A stretch of 64,000 bases of DNA from Psychrobacter sp. 1044 (GCF_904846525.1 NZ_CAJHAZ010000010.1:62001-126000); one strand, 5' to 3'. Positions 54,575 to 64,000 are shown, numbered from the stretch's first letter. Program-made: numbers and translations. Notes: generated by a model from the letters alone, not told the origin.

Positions 54575-55218
54575 GAGCGATCTCCTAACCTGCTAGTTGC
54601 CGCCTTATTCTTCATAGATTGACTACCTAGCTGCGCTTCACTAGGTGGTGGCGACCAAATACCCGTCACCTCTGATTTTTGTACTGCGTCAGTTTTAGAT
54701 GAATCATTCATTTCATTTTCTAGTACTTGTGAGATGGCTTTAATAATATTGGGATAAGCAGAACAGCGGCAAATATTGCCACTCATACGCTCAGCGATTT
54801 CTTGAAGCAGCAATCCATCAGGATTTTGCAAATCTGTAGTGACATGACTGGGCCAGTTTTGTTTAATCTCATCGATCAGCGCTGTTGCTGAACAAATTTG
54901 CCCAGGGGTACAGTAACCACATTGAAACGCATCATTATCTTTAAAGGCTTGTTGTAGCTCCGATAATGATTCGGGCATGCCAATACCTTCAATCGTGGTA
55001 ATGTCATCACCATCGTGCATAACTGCCAAGGTCAAACAGGCATTGACCCGACGCCCATTGATAAGTATGGTACAAGCGCCGCATTGACCATGATCACAGC
55101 CTTTTTTAGGCCCCGTAATTTTAAGGTGCTGACGACAGACATCGAGTAAGGTCGTGCGTGAATCAAGATTGTCGAGCTGATAATCTTGCTTATTAATGGT
55201 TAAGTTCAAGGTAGACAT
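54571..55218 (-). CDS. paoA: Aldehyde oxidoreductase 2Fe-2S subunit (PaoA type)
   Basis: The small subunit carries two 2Fe-2S clusters: CDHGQCGACTI with a later Cys for the first, and FQCGYCTPGQI plus GNICRCSAYPNI for the second. The ATG at 55218 (MSTLNLTINK) is taken over one nine codons upstream. Unlike E. coli PaoA, no twin-arginine signal peptide is present, so the complex would be cytoplasmic unless it is exported another way. A Ser/Ala-rich tail of about 50 residues extends past the usual end. It is the first gene of the cluster, and its stop overlaps paoB. Confidence 0.9.
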   Translation of the reverse strand: MSTLNLTINKQDYQLDNLDSRTTLLDVCRQHLKITGPKKGCDHGQCGACTILINGRRVNACLTLAVMHDGDDITTIEGIGMPESLSELQQAFKDNDAFQCGYCTPGQICSATALIDEIKQNWPSHVTTDLQNPDGLLLQEIAERMSGNICRCSAYPNIIKAISQVLENEMNDSSKTDAVQKSEVTGIWSPPPSEAQLGSQSMKNKAATSRLGDRS

Positions 55219-55517
55219 GCTGGCTTCTCGCTGGCAGATAATCATAAAAAATAGGGTTAAACGCTCCTTAAAAGTCGCGCCAATCGATTTATTATGACTT
55301 ATTAGAAATGTCGATTTGTTTTCACTTTGTAGTTATTACAGTGTAGTTTTTAATCTATGAAAACTTTACTTCTCACTATTCTATCTCGCTTATTCACCAT
55401 CAATTTTATAAATGAAACTCAAAAACTCATTTTATTAGCAAAAAAATAGCGCTATAAACATGCCGTTTATAACGCTATTTGAGTTCAATATAGTCAGTTA
55501 AAAATACCAGTCGAGCA
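55219..55517. other. Spacer between paoA promoter and nitroreductase gene
   Basis: No gene is seen in this 299-bp AT-rich stretch. It should carry the promoter of the paoABC cluster and holds the hairpin listed next. Confidence 0.5.
55444..55480 (-). terminator. Hairpin terminator after nfsB
   Basis: AAATAGCGCTATAAAC pairs with GTTTATAACGCTATTT apart from one mismatch, around the loop ATGCC. A-runs on its left become a T-run on the minus strand, right after the nitroreductase gene. Confidence 0.85.
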
Positions 55518-56174
55518 TTACGCTTTAGTAATTATGCTCGCTTCACTCAATCGAGATTTTGGCAAATCGGCATTAAAATCATCTTCACTACGATAACCCA
55601 GTGAGATAACGGCAACAGCTGTGTAGCCTTTGCTACGTAGCTCAAACTCTTCATCGAGTGCCTTTAGATCAGCGCCTTCCATAGGTACGGCATCAATGCC
55701 TAAAGTAGCAGCACCCAGTAATAATGCGCCCATATTTAGGTACACTTGCTCGACCAGCCAATGTGGCTCGTCTTTTTGCTCATAACGGCGAATGTCCAAA
55801 AACATTTTGCGCACTTGATGCATTTGCTCTTTGAATTTTGGTTCTGCGAAGCGGCCATCCACCTCTTCTTTATCCAATACCTCATGCAAAAATTCATCAT
55901 CAGCATAGATACGACTACAGAAAATGATAACGTGAGAGGCATCTTTCACCTTTGCTGTGTTGAAATCAAACATCCCTTGCGTACCTTTTGCGATACGTGC
56001 CTTGCCAGCCTCATCATCAGCGATCACAAAATGCCAAGGTTGGATATTGGTGCTTGATGGGCTAAGTCGTAGGATATCCTTTAAACTTTGAAAGTCTGCT
56101 GCTGATATTTTTTTATTGGCATCAAACTCTTTGGTGCTGTAACGCCAGTTCATGGCTTCAGTGATATTTTTCAT
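55518..56174 (-). CDS. nfsB: Oxygen-insensitive NAD(P)H nitroreductase (NfsB-like)
   Basis: This FMN-dependent enzyme reduces nitroaromatic compounds and quinones. The 218-residue protein matches NfsB-type enzymes: WRYSTKEFDANKKIS at the N-terminus, LRLSPSSTNIQPWHFVIADD with the FMN contacts, VEQVYLNMGALLLGAATLGIDAVPMEG in pieces, and the end DLPKSRLSE. It stands alone, with a good TTGGAG and its own terminator. Confidence 0.9.
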   Translation of the reverse strand: MKNITEAMNWRYSTKEFDANKKISAADFQSLKDILRLSPSSTNIQPWHFVIADDEAGKARIAKGTQGMFDFNTAKVKDASHVIIFCSRIYADDEFLHEVLDKEEVDGRFAEPKFKEQMHQVRKMFLDIRRYEQKDEPHWLVEQVYLNMGALLLGAATLGIDAVPMEGADLKALDEEFELRSKGYTAVAVISLGYRSEDDFNADLPKSRLSEASIITKA

Positions 56175-56528
56175 TTATGACTCCAAGATTTTTAGTACCG
56201 CCACTTTAAGCAAAAACCCGTTTGATGACCGTTACAGATTGGTTAAGTAGTCACTTATTTTGTTATTAAGTTGCTGATAATTCAGTGCATCGCTGAGTTA
56301 TTTGAGCCGCCATTTGAACAGTTATTTAAGCAGATACTTATTAGACGGACACTCATTAAACAGTAACTTAGACAATATTGTAATTGTTCCCTCATTCTCT
56401 TAGCATTAGTTAATTAGCATTAGTTAATTAGCATTAGTTAATTAGCATTGATAATGAACATTGATTTATAAGGCGGTCGACCACAGACAGCTTATATAAA
56501 AAATGAATACTGAATTAGGCAGATAGAT
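56175..56528. other. Spacer with a tandem repeat
   Basis: This 354-bp spacer between divergent genes has no open frame of note. It contains a 14-bp tandem repeat at 56401-56449 and must hold promoters for both neighbours. Confidence 0.5.
56401..56449. repeat. 14-bp tandem repeat
   Basis: The unit TAGCATTAGTTAAT occurs three times, followed by a partial TAGCATT. It lies in the divergent spacer ahead of the FrnE-type gene and could alter promoter spacing by slippage. Confidence 0.85.
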
Positions 56529-57197
56529 ATGGAACATTCAAAGCAGTTATCCTCAGAGCAGCCACTACGCATAGATATCGTCTCAGACGTTGTTTGTCCT
56601 TGGTGCGTCATTGGTTACCGCCAGCTGACAGAAGCTCTCAAGCAAACCAACACCGAACACGAGATTCACTGGCATCCGTTTGAGCTTAATCCAAATATGC
56701 CAAGCGCAGGACAAAATATGCGTGAACATATTATGGAGAAATATGGTTCGAGTAAGCAAGAATCTGATGCTAGCCGTGCTCGATTAATGGAAGCGGGTAA
56801 TGAGGTTGGCTTTACGTTTAACTTTAACGATGACACGCGTATGCACAATACGTTCAACTTGCATCAATTGCTGCACTGGGCAGATCAGCAAGGTCGCATG
56901 CATGACTTAAAGCAGGCGTTATTCATCGCTCATTTTACCAATGGTCGCAATATTTCTGACAATGCCGTGCTTGCTGATATCGCAGCAGAGATTGGACTAG
57001 ATCGTGATGAGGCGCTAGCCGTATTAGCAGACCAGAGGTTCGCTAAAGAGGTGCGCGCAGAAGAGCAACATTGGCAACAACAAGGCATTCAAAGCGTACC
57101 AGCGGTAATTTTTAATAAGCGTCATCTGGTTAGTGGTGCACAAGGCGTAGAAAATTTCAAAAATATCTTGCAGCAGTTGGCTAACATGCCAGACTAG
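56529..57197 (+). CDS. DsbA-family oxidoreductase (FrnE-like)
   Basis: The 222-residue cytoplasmic thioredoxin-fold protein belongs to the FrnE branch of the DsbA family, linked to disulfide isomerisation and stress tolerance. It has the redox motif CPWC in IVSDVVCPWCVIGYRQL, the family HWHPFELNPNMP, and the cis-Pro region QSVPAVIFNKRHLVSGAQG. No signal peptide is present. It is followed 57 bp later by a haloacid dehalogenase gene on the same strand. Confidence 0.88.
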   Translation: MEHSKQLSSEQPLRIDIVSDVVCPWCVIGYRQLTEALKQTNTEHEIHWHPFELNPNMPSAGQNMREHIMEKYGSSKQESDASRARLMEAGNEVGFTFNFNDDTRMHNTFNLHQLLHWADQQGRMHDLKQALFIAHFTNGRNISDNAVLADIAAEIGLDRDEALAVLADQRFAKEVRAEEQHWQQQGIQSVPAVIFNKRHLVSGAQGVENFKNILQQLANMPD

Positions 57198-57254
57198 TTT
57201 TCCTGACGAGGTTTTTTGGCAAGGTTTCTTTAGCTGTTCAAAAAAGGATCTATT

Positions 57255-57950
57255 ATGTTCTCTGATAAGTCTCTCCCTATTATCGTGTTTGATGTCAATG
57301 AGACGCTACTCGACATTACCATTCTTGAGCCATTATTTTCTCGCCTATTTGGCAATAAAATACTACTAAGAGAATGGTTTGCGCAATTGGTGCTATATTC
57401 GCAAACCATGACGTTATCAGGACTTTATACGCCTTTTGGCGAGCTTGGCGTCAGTGCCTTACAGATGACCGCTGATATTCATAACGTTAGGCTGATAGAT
57501 AGTGATGTCGACGAATTAAAAGAACGTATGAGCAAAATGCCTGCTCACCCTGATGTAGTTCCAGCATTAACCAAGCTGCGTGAGGCAGGGTTTCGACTGG
57601 TGACGTTGACCAACTCAGCAAATAGCGCTTCCCCGACCCCGCTTGAAAAAGCCGGCATCAGCCATTTTTTTGAACAGCACTTTAGTGTTGAGCAGGTTGC
57701 AAAGTTCAAGCCTGCGCCTGAAACCTACCAAATGGTCGCTAAGGAGCTGTCTGTTGAGTTGTCAGATTTATGCCTAGTCGCTTGTCATCTTTGGGATACG
57801 ATTGGCGCGCAAGCGGCTGGCTGCCAAGGGGCGTTTCTCACGCGACCGCACAATGCTTTACTATCAGCGCCAAACCTTCCAGCGCCGGACTTTGTCGCAG
57901 CAGATCTAACCACGCTTGCCGAACAAATAATTTTTTCCACTAAAAAATAA
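57255..57950 (+). CDS. Haloacid dehalogenase, type II
   Basis: The 231-residue HAD-superfamily enzyme matches type II L-2-haloacid dehalogenases: VFDVNETLLDI with the nucleophile Asp, LTNSANSASPTPLEKAGI with the second motif, a Lys in AKFKPAPETYQMV, and CLVACHLWDTIGAQAAGC for motif four. It could remove halogen from 2-haloacids; the natural substrate is not known and other phosphatase-like roles are possible. Start supported by AAAAGGA. A terminator follows. Confidence 0.87.
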   Translation: MFSDKSLPIIVFDVNETLLDITILEPLFSRLFGNKILLREWFAQLVLYSQTMTLSGLYTPFGELGVSALQMTADIHNVRLIDSDVDELKERMSKMPAHPDVVPALTKLREAGFRLVTLTNSANSASPTPLEKAGISHFFEQHFSVEQVAKFKPAPETYQMVAKELSVELSDLCLVACHLWDTIGAQAAGCQGAFLTRPHNALLSAPNLPAPDFVAADLTTLAEQIIFSTKK

Positions 57951-57967
57951 TTGCCAATGCAAAAAAA

Positions 57968-57996
57968 ATGCCGCCCTATATAAGGACGGCGTTTTT
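57968..57996. terminator. Bidirectional terminator after the dehalogenase gene
   Basis: GCCGCCC and GGACGGC form a stem with one mismatch around TATATAA, flanked by an A-run on the left and TTTTT on the right. It lies between convergent genes. Confidence 0.85.
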
Positions 57997-58057
57997 GGTT
58001 TAGCATACTGCTATTTTATAAGGCTAAATCTATAATCACTATTATTAATAATGATTT

Positions 58058-59206
<1,149 letters not shown>

Positions 59207-59305
59207 TTATGGGTTATTAAGCGCAGACCTCTATTCAGCTTATCTTGCTTGTTGAATGGAGGCAAGCGGCAGTTGTAGCAGCCTGTAAAGCTTTATACTG
59301 ACTAT

Positions 59306-59340
59306 TATAGTTTTTTCTATAGCAATAACAATGTGCTATA
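59306..59340. promoter_or_regulatory. LysR-type operator between frmA and the LysR gene
   Basis: TATAGCA (59318-59324) and TGCTATA (59334-59340) form a perfect 7-bp inverted repeat with a 9-bp spacer, as in LysR boxes. A second dyad, TATAG-N6-CTATA at 59306-59321, overlaps it. The site lies just ahead of the LysR gene and about 125 bp ahead of frmA. Confidence 0.75.
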
Positions 59341-59373
59341 TTTGCAAATATCTTTTACACAGTGGTAATAATC

Positions 59374-60267
59374 ATGCGCTGGGATGGTATTAGCGAATTT
59401 GTTTATGTAGCAGATTACGAAAGCTTTACGCGGGCGGCAAAAGAATTGGGTATTTCGACCGCGCAAGTCAGTCGACAGATAAGCGCTTTAGAGAAACGAT
59501 TGAATATTAAACTGCTGTATCGCACGACGCGTAAGGTATCGCTGACTGAAGAAGGTCGCGTGTTTTATCAACACTGCCGCGGTGTGCTCGATGGATTGGA
59601 TGCCGCTGAGCAAGCAGTGAGCAACTTACAATCAAAGCCGCAAGGTAGGATTAAACTGACCGCTCCTGTCACTTATGGCGAGCAGCAATTATTGCCACTG
59701 GTCAATGATTTCATGGTGCAATATCGCGATATCGAAGTGACGGCGTTTTTGAGCAATCAAAAAATCGACCTCATTGATGGCAGTTATGATTTGGCGATTC
59801 GTATCGGCAAATTAAGCGATTCGACGATGATGGCAAAAAAGCTCAGCCGTCGTACCAATTTCGTCTGTGCCGCGCCTGCTTATCTCGAAAAATACGGCAT
59901 ACCACATTCTTTGAGCGATCTGAGTCAGCATAACTGCTTACTTGGCACGCGTGACTATTGGCACTTTATAGAAGATGGAAAAATAGATTCTGGAAAAAAT
60001 GCTGATAAAGAAAAAAACCTGCGCGTGTCTGGCAGTGTCCAATATAACAGCGGTCACAGTCTAGTCGATGCGGCGTTAAAAGGTCTGGGTATCGTCCAGC
60101 TACCTGATTATTATGTGCAAAAATACTTAGCATCAGGTGAGCTGGTCAGCTTATTGAATAACTATCGAGAGCCTGAAGAAAGTATCTGGGCCATATATCC
60201 GCACAACCGTCATTTATCGCCAAAGATTAGACTGCTCGTTGATTATCTAGCAGAGCATTTGGTTTAG
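59374..60267 (+). CDS. LysR-family transcriptional regulator
   Basis: The 297-residue regulator has an N-terminal winged helix (FVYVADYESFTRAAKELGISTAQVSRQISALEKRL in pieces) and a C-terminal substrate domain (GRIKLTAPVTYGEQQLLPLV onward). It belongs to the group that often sits divergent to frmA and is a likely regulator of formaldehyde detoxification. The ATG at 59374 (MRWDGISEF) is preferred to an in-frame GTG four codons upstream. The dyad at 59306-59340 is its likely binding site. Confidence 0.9.
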   Translation: MRWDGISEFVYVADYESFTRAAKELGISTAQVSRQISALEKRLNIKLLYRTTRKVSLTEEGRVFYQHCRGVLDGLDAAEQAVSNLQSKPQGRIKLTAPVTYGEQQLLPLVNDFMVQYRDIEVTAFLSNQKIDLIDGSYDLAIRIGKLSDSTMMAKKLSRRTNFVCAAPAYLEKYGIPHSLSDLSQHNCLLGTRDYWHFIEDGKIDSGKNADKEKNLRVSGSVQYNSGHSLVDAALKGLGIVQLPDYYVQKYLASGELVSLLNNYREPEESIWAIYPHNRHLSPKIRLLVDYLAEHLV

Positions 60268-60440
60268 CTATGCGTTTTGGCTTAGGCATTTTTTAAGGTG
60301 TGTTGCAATGCGAGGCTTTACTATGCGTGGTTTATTACGCACAATGCTACTAAGCACAAGGAATATCATGGCTCACACTAAATATTCGATCTTGCCAGCC
60401 ATCATGTGCTGAATAAACAATGACAATAAAAGGACTTTTT

Positions 60441-60959
60441 ATGCTTAAAATTATCTCTATCGCTGCCCTAGCATTGGCCGTATCTTCCTGCGCCAGTGTT
60501 GAAAATATTTTAAACGCGCCGGACAAAGCACCATCAACGCCAGCAACGATGATTGCTATCGATGCCGAAAAAGGCTTGGTTACGATGCAAAGCAATCATT
60601 CCGTGCAAGATACTGCTGATAAACTGGCGGCAGTTATTGAAAGCAAAGGTATGAAAGTATTTGCACGCGTCGATCATCAGAAGAATGCCCAAGGTGTCGA
60701 TTTAACATTAAGACCGACGCAAGTGATTATGTTTGGTAATCCAAAAGCGGGTACGCCATTGATGAATTGCGAGCAAAGCGTCGCTATCGATTTGCCGCAA
60801 AAAATTCTCATCAGTGAAGATGCTGATAAAAAAGTTTGGTTGTCGTACAATAATCCTGAATATCTCAAAGACCGCCATAATATAAAGGGTTGTGATACCC
60901 AATTGGCGAATATCGCAAAAGCCCTTGATAGCGTTAGTAAAGCAGCAGTTGCAAAATAA
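60441..60959 (+). CDS. DUF302-domain lipoprotein
   Basis: The 172-residue protein has a lipoprotein signal peptide (lipobox AVSSCA) and a DUF302 domain: MQSNHSVQDTADKLAAVIESKGMKVFARVDHQKNA in pieces, LTLRPTQVIMFGNPKAGTPLM, then LPQKILISEDADKKVWLSYNNPEYLKDRH. The domain is close to the family consensus. Its function is not established. The ATG at 60441 is chosen over one seven codons upstream because AAGGA precedes it and the signal peptide then starts normally. A terminator follows. Confidence 0.88.
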   Translation: MLKIISIAALALAVSSCASVENILNAPDKAPSTPATMIAIDAEKGLVTMQSNHSVQDTADKLAAVIESKGMKVFARVDHQKNAQGVDLTLRPTQVIMFGNPKAGTPLMNCEQSVAIDLPQKILISEDADKKVWLSYNNPEYLKDRHNIKGCDTQLANIAKALDSVSKAAVAK

Positions 60960-60984
60960 GCTATAAATGAAAACCTGAACAAAA

Positions 60985-61018
60985 AAAAGGTGGAATGCAA
61001 AAGCACTCCCACCTTTTA
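60985..61018. terminator. Terminator after the DUF302 gene
   Basis: AAAAGGTGG pairs with CCACCTTTT, with an imperfect inner stem around TGCAAAAGCA. A-runs and T-runs flank it, so it may serve both convergent genes. Confidence 0.85.
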
Positions 61019-61069
61019 TTTGCCTTTAAAAAATTAACGTATTAGCAATCTTCAGACTGTGCTACTTGC

Positions 61070-61348
61070 TCATATAGCGCTGTTTAGATCGTGTAGCTCT
61101 ATTTTTAACTTCTTTGCACATTCGATAATCTTTTTTCGACCAGCAGGAATAGCCCCATATTCAATCGCTATTTCTCGCATTTGTACCGTGAAGTCATAGT
61201 GCGGATAGCTGGCGTTTCGATGGAATAAGCGCTTATCCACTTCAATTAGTGCGGCAAAATCATGCAGCTCTTGCAGGGTATCTGCCAGCATGTGGCACCA
61301 CTTATAGCCTTTAAATTCTATCTGCATAAAATCCACATATATCGCCAT
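61070..61348 (-). CDS. DUF4031-domain protein
   Basis: The 92-residue cytoplasmic protein matches DUF4031: it opens MAIYVDFMQIEFKGYKWCHM, followed by a DTLQELHDFAALI helix, the HRNASYPHYDFT motif and a C-terminal helix with KKIIECAKKL. The function is unknown. It has a strong AAAGGAG ribosome-binding site and lies downstream of the TgpA gene on the same strand. Confidence 0.85.
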   Translation of the reverse strand: MAIYVDFMQIEFKGYKWCHMLADTLQELHDFAALIEVDKRLFHRNASYPHYDFTVQMREIAIEYGAIPAGRKKIIECAKKLKIELHDLNSAI

Positions 61349-61415
61349 AGAACCGTCTCCTTTATTATCCTTAACTTTTTATCATGTGTTAAGCAACGCT
61401 TTCACAGAGCAGCCA

Positions 61416-63716
61416 TTAGAACAATTCACGTGCATCTTTCTTAAGCTGTTTCAGGATAGTTTGGTATTCGCTATGATTGGTTCCAAGCGTGCTTAGACGT
61501 CCATAACGCAGTTGACGATAGTCCTGCCTCATCTGCATGATTTTTGCTTGGGCAATGTCTGAATCACCGCTATCTGTTAGCTTACTAGCTTTACTGCTCT
61601 TATTATTGCTTTTAGCATTGATATCAGCGTTAATATCAGCCTTTGAATCATTTTCTCGGTCATTAACCGCTATTGCCACACGCTCAAGCCAAGCCAACTG
61701 ACCTTCACTTTCATCACGAGCAAGTGATTTATCCGCTTTGCCAATACGTTTTGATAACTGTGCAAGCGGCTGGTCTGCTGGATGCCAACGCTTACGGCGA
61801 CGTTGCCAAATGACAAAGACCAAAATCACCATGACGGTAATAGCACTTGCCGCTAGCCAAATAATTTGCTGCGTGATTGAACGGATGTTAAACCATTTGA
61901 GTAGCGAGTCAGCTTGCTTGTCCTGATCGTAACCAACGACATCTTTTTGCCAATAGTAGCTGGCTTGGTCGGACAGACGGCGTAAGGTTTGTAGCATTTG
62001 ATACTGCTGATAGCTGATTTGTGCGCTAGCGCCATCGCCGAACATTGCCGCTCCTTGTGCCTGCGTCAGCGCATCCATCCCTTGCTCGACACGCTCAGGC
62101 GCGACAAAAGCCGTCGGATCGACACGTACCCAGCCTTGACCCTCAAGCCAAACTTCCGTCCAAGCGTGCGCATCCTTTTGCCGCACCTCCCACACATTAC
62201 CACCGCGACTCAGCTCACCACCTTGATAGCCGGCGACGACGCGCGCGGGTATGCCAGCGGCGCGCAGCATAAAGGTAAAACTAGAAGAATAATGCTCACA
62301 AAACCCAGCTTTGGTCTCAAATAAAAACTCGTCAATACGGTTATTACTCAGCCGTGGCGGTGATAACGTATAACGAAATTCTGTTTGATTAATCCAGCGT
62401 TCAATAGCCGCCATATAGCGCACTGGATCTGATCCTGATTGCGCAAATAACTGCTGGGCCAGTGCTCTTGCTTGCGGATTTCCGTCGGCTGGCAAGGCAA
62501 GATTCAGACGTCGCAACTCATCCGAAAGAACAGGATCAATACGCATCGGTGCAAATTGCAATACTTCATAACGTAACTGCTGAGTGACGGGCTGATCTTT
62601 TAATAAGGTAAAGTTTGAAGTAATACTGACATCTTGGCGCTGGGCAAAAGGATAATCAAGTCCAAATAGCCAGTTTTGCTGCGTCGGCTCTAGGATAATT
62701 TCATAGCTGGTAGGCGCAACCTTTACTTCATCAGGGACAGTTGCAAAGGCGTGCTCAATCCAAGATGGCATTTGCGGTGCAGGTCGCCATTGTCGTTGCT
62801 GAGGGCTAGGACGCCATGTAATACCGTCAAAGTCGCTAAACACCAAACCACGCCAATATAACTGCTGTTGCGGCGGGCGATTATCTGCAAACTCTACCCG
62901 AAACGCCAGCTCAGTCGATTGTCCCAAATTGGCAAAATCCCCGGGTGACATACTGTCGGATACGCCAGTGGTTGCTTGCTGACCTGATAGCTGTACTGAC
63001 CATAGTGGTGGCAAGCGCGGGAAGAACAAAAATAGCACGACTAACAATGGTAACGCCCCGATACCCAACACACCTAAAGTACGCAAGCGACCATCACCGC
63101 GAGTGTTGCCGTCATCATTAAGCGCAATAAATGCCAATAAAATGATAACTGCACCAACAATCACTTCCAAAGTCGTAACAAGACCTTGATCCATCAAAAA
63201 CAGCGCAGCAAGAACAAACAGTGATAAATTTAGGACCACATAAGCATCACGCCGTTTATACATCTCCCACAGCTTGCTGATGAGACATAGCACTAAAAAC
63301 GCCACGCCCATATCCAGTCCAAACGCTGTATTGTACGTCAGCCATAGACCTGCCAGCCCCAATAAAAAGCCGAGCATTTGCATGCCTTGATAGACACGTT
63401 TTAAATGCGCTGTTTTTTTAAACTTAGCTTTTATAGACGGTAGCTGTGCGGCGATGCTGACCACCGCAAAACCTATCAACCAAAACGGCAGATGCGCCGC
63501 ATGAGGTAAAATAACGGTAATTTGAGCAATTAGTACCCAATAATAAGCAGGCAATGCGAATAGCTTACGAGTCCATTTTGCAGCGCTATCCTGTAGAACA
63601 CGATCAGTGACGTTTTGACCCAGTGCCAACTGCTCAAAGCTTGTGGGACTTGTTTCAGGAAAACCTATAAATGTGTTTTCAGCGTCATTTGTAGGGAATC
63701 GTTCAGAGTTGTTCAT
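61416..63716 (-). CDS. TgpA-family transglutaminase-like membrane protein
   Basis: The 766-residue inner-membrane protein has an N-terminal block of about six to seven helices (DUF3488 region, to about residue 260), a periplasmic transglutaminase-like domain, one more helix (AASAITVMVILVFVIW) and a cytoplasmic DUF4129-type tail. The catalytic triad is present: Cys in KAGFCEHYSSSF, His in QKDAHAWTEVWL and Asp in WVRVDPTAFV. It resembles TgpA of Pseudomonas. Residues of the tail include a Ser/Asn/Lys repeat (ADINADINAKSNNK). Its ATG overlaps the stop of the DUF58 gene (ATGA), which is the usual operon partner. Confidence 0.92.
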   Translation of the reverse strand: MNNSERFPTNDAENTFIGFPETSPTSFEQLALGQNVTDRVLQDSAAKWTRKLFALPAYYWVLIAQITVILPHAAHLPFWLIGFAVVSIAAQLPSIKAKFKKTAHLKRVYQGMQMLGFLLGLAGLWLTYNTAFGLDMGVAFLVLCLISKLWEMYKRRDAYVVLNLSLFVLAALFLMDQGLVTTLEVIVGAVIILLAFIALNDDGNTRGDGRLRTLGVLGIGALPLLVVLFLFFPRLPPLWSVQLSGQQATTGVSDSMSPGDFANLGQSTELAFRVEFADNRPPQQQLYWRGLVFSDFDGITWRPSPQQRQWRPAPQMPSWIEHAFATVPDEVKVAPTSYEIILEPTQQNWLFGLDYPFAQRQDVSITSNFTLLKDQPVTQQLRYEVLQFAPMRIDPVLSDELRRLNLALPADGNPQARALAQQLFAQSGSDPVRYMAAIERWINQTEFRYTLSPPRLSNNRIDEFLFETKAGFCEHYSSSFTFMLRAAGIPARVVAGYQGGELSRGGNVWEVRQKDAHAWTEVWLEGQGWVRVDPTAFVAPERVEQGMDALTQAQGAAMFGDGASAQISYQQYQMLQTLRRLSDQASYYWQKDVVGYDQDKQADSLLKWFNIRSITQQIIWLAASAITVMVILVFVIWQRRRKRWHPADQPLAQLSKRIGKADKSLARDESEGQLAWLERVAIAVNDRENDSKADINADINAKSNNKSSKASKLTDSGDSDIAQAKIMQMRQDYRQLRYGRLSTLGTNHSEYQTILKQLKKDARELF

Positions 63717-64000
63717 GGCGTTTTCGCCAATTTTAGCAAGCACGCTTGTGCAAAACTGTCGCCTTCACCCATTGGTGCAGTAGACTGGGTATCATTGGGT
63801 AAGCGCATATGAAATGTCACGCCCAGCTCACCTAATTTCATCGCCCCATACGCCAATTGTGCCAGTTTTTGCTCATGATGTGCTGCTGGCATATCAGCAT
63901 AATCCAACGTTTGCTCATGACCGACTGGATCAGCAAAGTGCTTAGTCAGCATGCCTTGACCACGTGCTACATGTCCCCACGACACCCGTGCCAGCGACTC
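63713..64000 (-). CDS. DUF58-domain protein, C-terminal part (cut by window edge)
   Basis: Only the last 95 codons are in the window; the 5' end lies beyond position 64000. The fragment shows the DUF58 mark near its start: ESLARVSWGHVARGQGMLTKHF, matching the family's Trp-Lys-x-x-Ala-Arg-type motif. It is a membrane-associated protein usually encoded in an operon with an MoxR-type ATPase and a TgpA transglutaminase. The stop codon overlaps the TgpA start (ATGA), so the two are translationally coupled. Confidence 0.85.
   Translation of the reverse strand, partial: ESLARVSWGHVARGQGMLTKHFADPVGHEQTLDYADMPAAHHEQKLAQLAYGAMKLGELGVTFHMRLPNDTQSTAPMGEGDSFAQACLLKLAKTP

Noticed and set aside
55489..55506. 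Sequence resembling one end of the 108-bp element (TATAGTCAGTTAAAAAT)
   Set aside because: Only one short end-like match, with no inverted partner at the right distance; probably chance.
60324..60341. Small hairpin TGCGT/ACGCA after the LysR gene
   Set aside because: Only five pairs with a long loop and no T-run; too weak to call a terminator.

Overview
The window reads as a chromosomal stretch of a gammaproteobacterium of the Moraxellaceae, most likely Psychrobacter. This is an inference from protein character: TrpR, NADP-type GdhA, HutC, the PaoABC-type molybdoenzyme and a membrane-bound PuuD urate oxidase occur together, base composition is moderate, and AT-rich spacers often carry short tandem repeats. 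No rRNA, tRNA, phage, transposase gene or CRISPR array was found. Genes are dense, mostly housekeeping or catabolic, and most starts have a good Shine-Dalgarno sequence.

Layout. 1-6.7 kb: two lipoproteins (a META-domain protein and Cu-Zn superoxide dismutase), topA, a small membrane protein and a DUF2799 lipoprotein. 6.8-17.6 kb: an iron island with tonB-exbB-exbD on the minus strand, a four-gene siderophore ABC importer on the plus strand, then a PepSY membrane protein and a TonB-dependent receptor on the minus strand. Three Fur-box-like palindromes sit upstream of these units. 17.9-25.8 kb: a urate-to-glyoxylate purine catabolism cluster (NCS2 permease, RutR-like repressor, uraD, uraH, puuD, puuE, allE, allA). 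Two near-identical RutR-type operators flank the permease and regulator genes. 25.9-28.5 kb: trpR, trpE, trpG. 28.7-32.3 kb: an EamA exporter and a cystine-type amino-acid ABC importer. 32.6-41 kb: a complete histidine utilisation locus (hutC divergent from hutU, a YjiH-family transporter, hutH, hutG, hutI) with a perfect HutC-type operator.

41-47.5 kb: a PepSY protein, gdhA, and then a compact co-directional set of five genes: Roadblock/LC7 protein, stand-alone Aer-type PAS protein, cytoplasmic PhnD-like binding protein, and two unrecognised proteins. The last of these appears to contain a second, diverged Roadblock-like domain. This set is the best candidate here for an undescribed signalling system. 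It is followed by a terminator and a 108-bp MITE-like element with terminal inverted repeats.

47.6-55.2 kb: an HdeD-like protein, an acetyltransferase, and a molybdenum hydroxylase cluster (paoA, paoB, paoC, xdhC, mocA) read on the minus strand. 55.5-64 kb: nitroreductase, FrnE-type DsbA protein, haloacid dehalogenase, glutathione-dependent formaldehyde dehydrogenase frmA divergent from a LysR regulator with a clear dyad between them, a DUF302 lipoprotein, a DUF4031 protein, a TgpA-type transglutaminase, and a DUF58 protein cut by the window edge.

The catabolic blocks converge on nitrogen supply: purine and histidine breakdown release ammonia, urea, glyoxylate and glutamate, with gdhA and amino-acid import nearby. 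The purine route has one gap in the window: no allantoate amidohydrolase or allantoicase gene is present.
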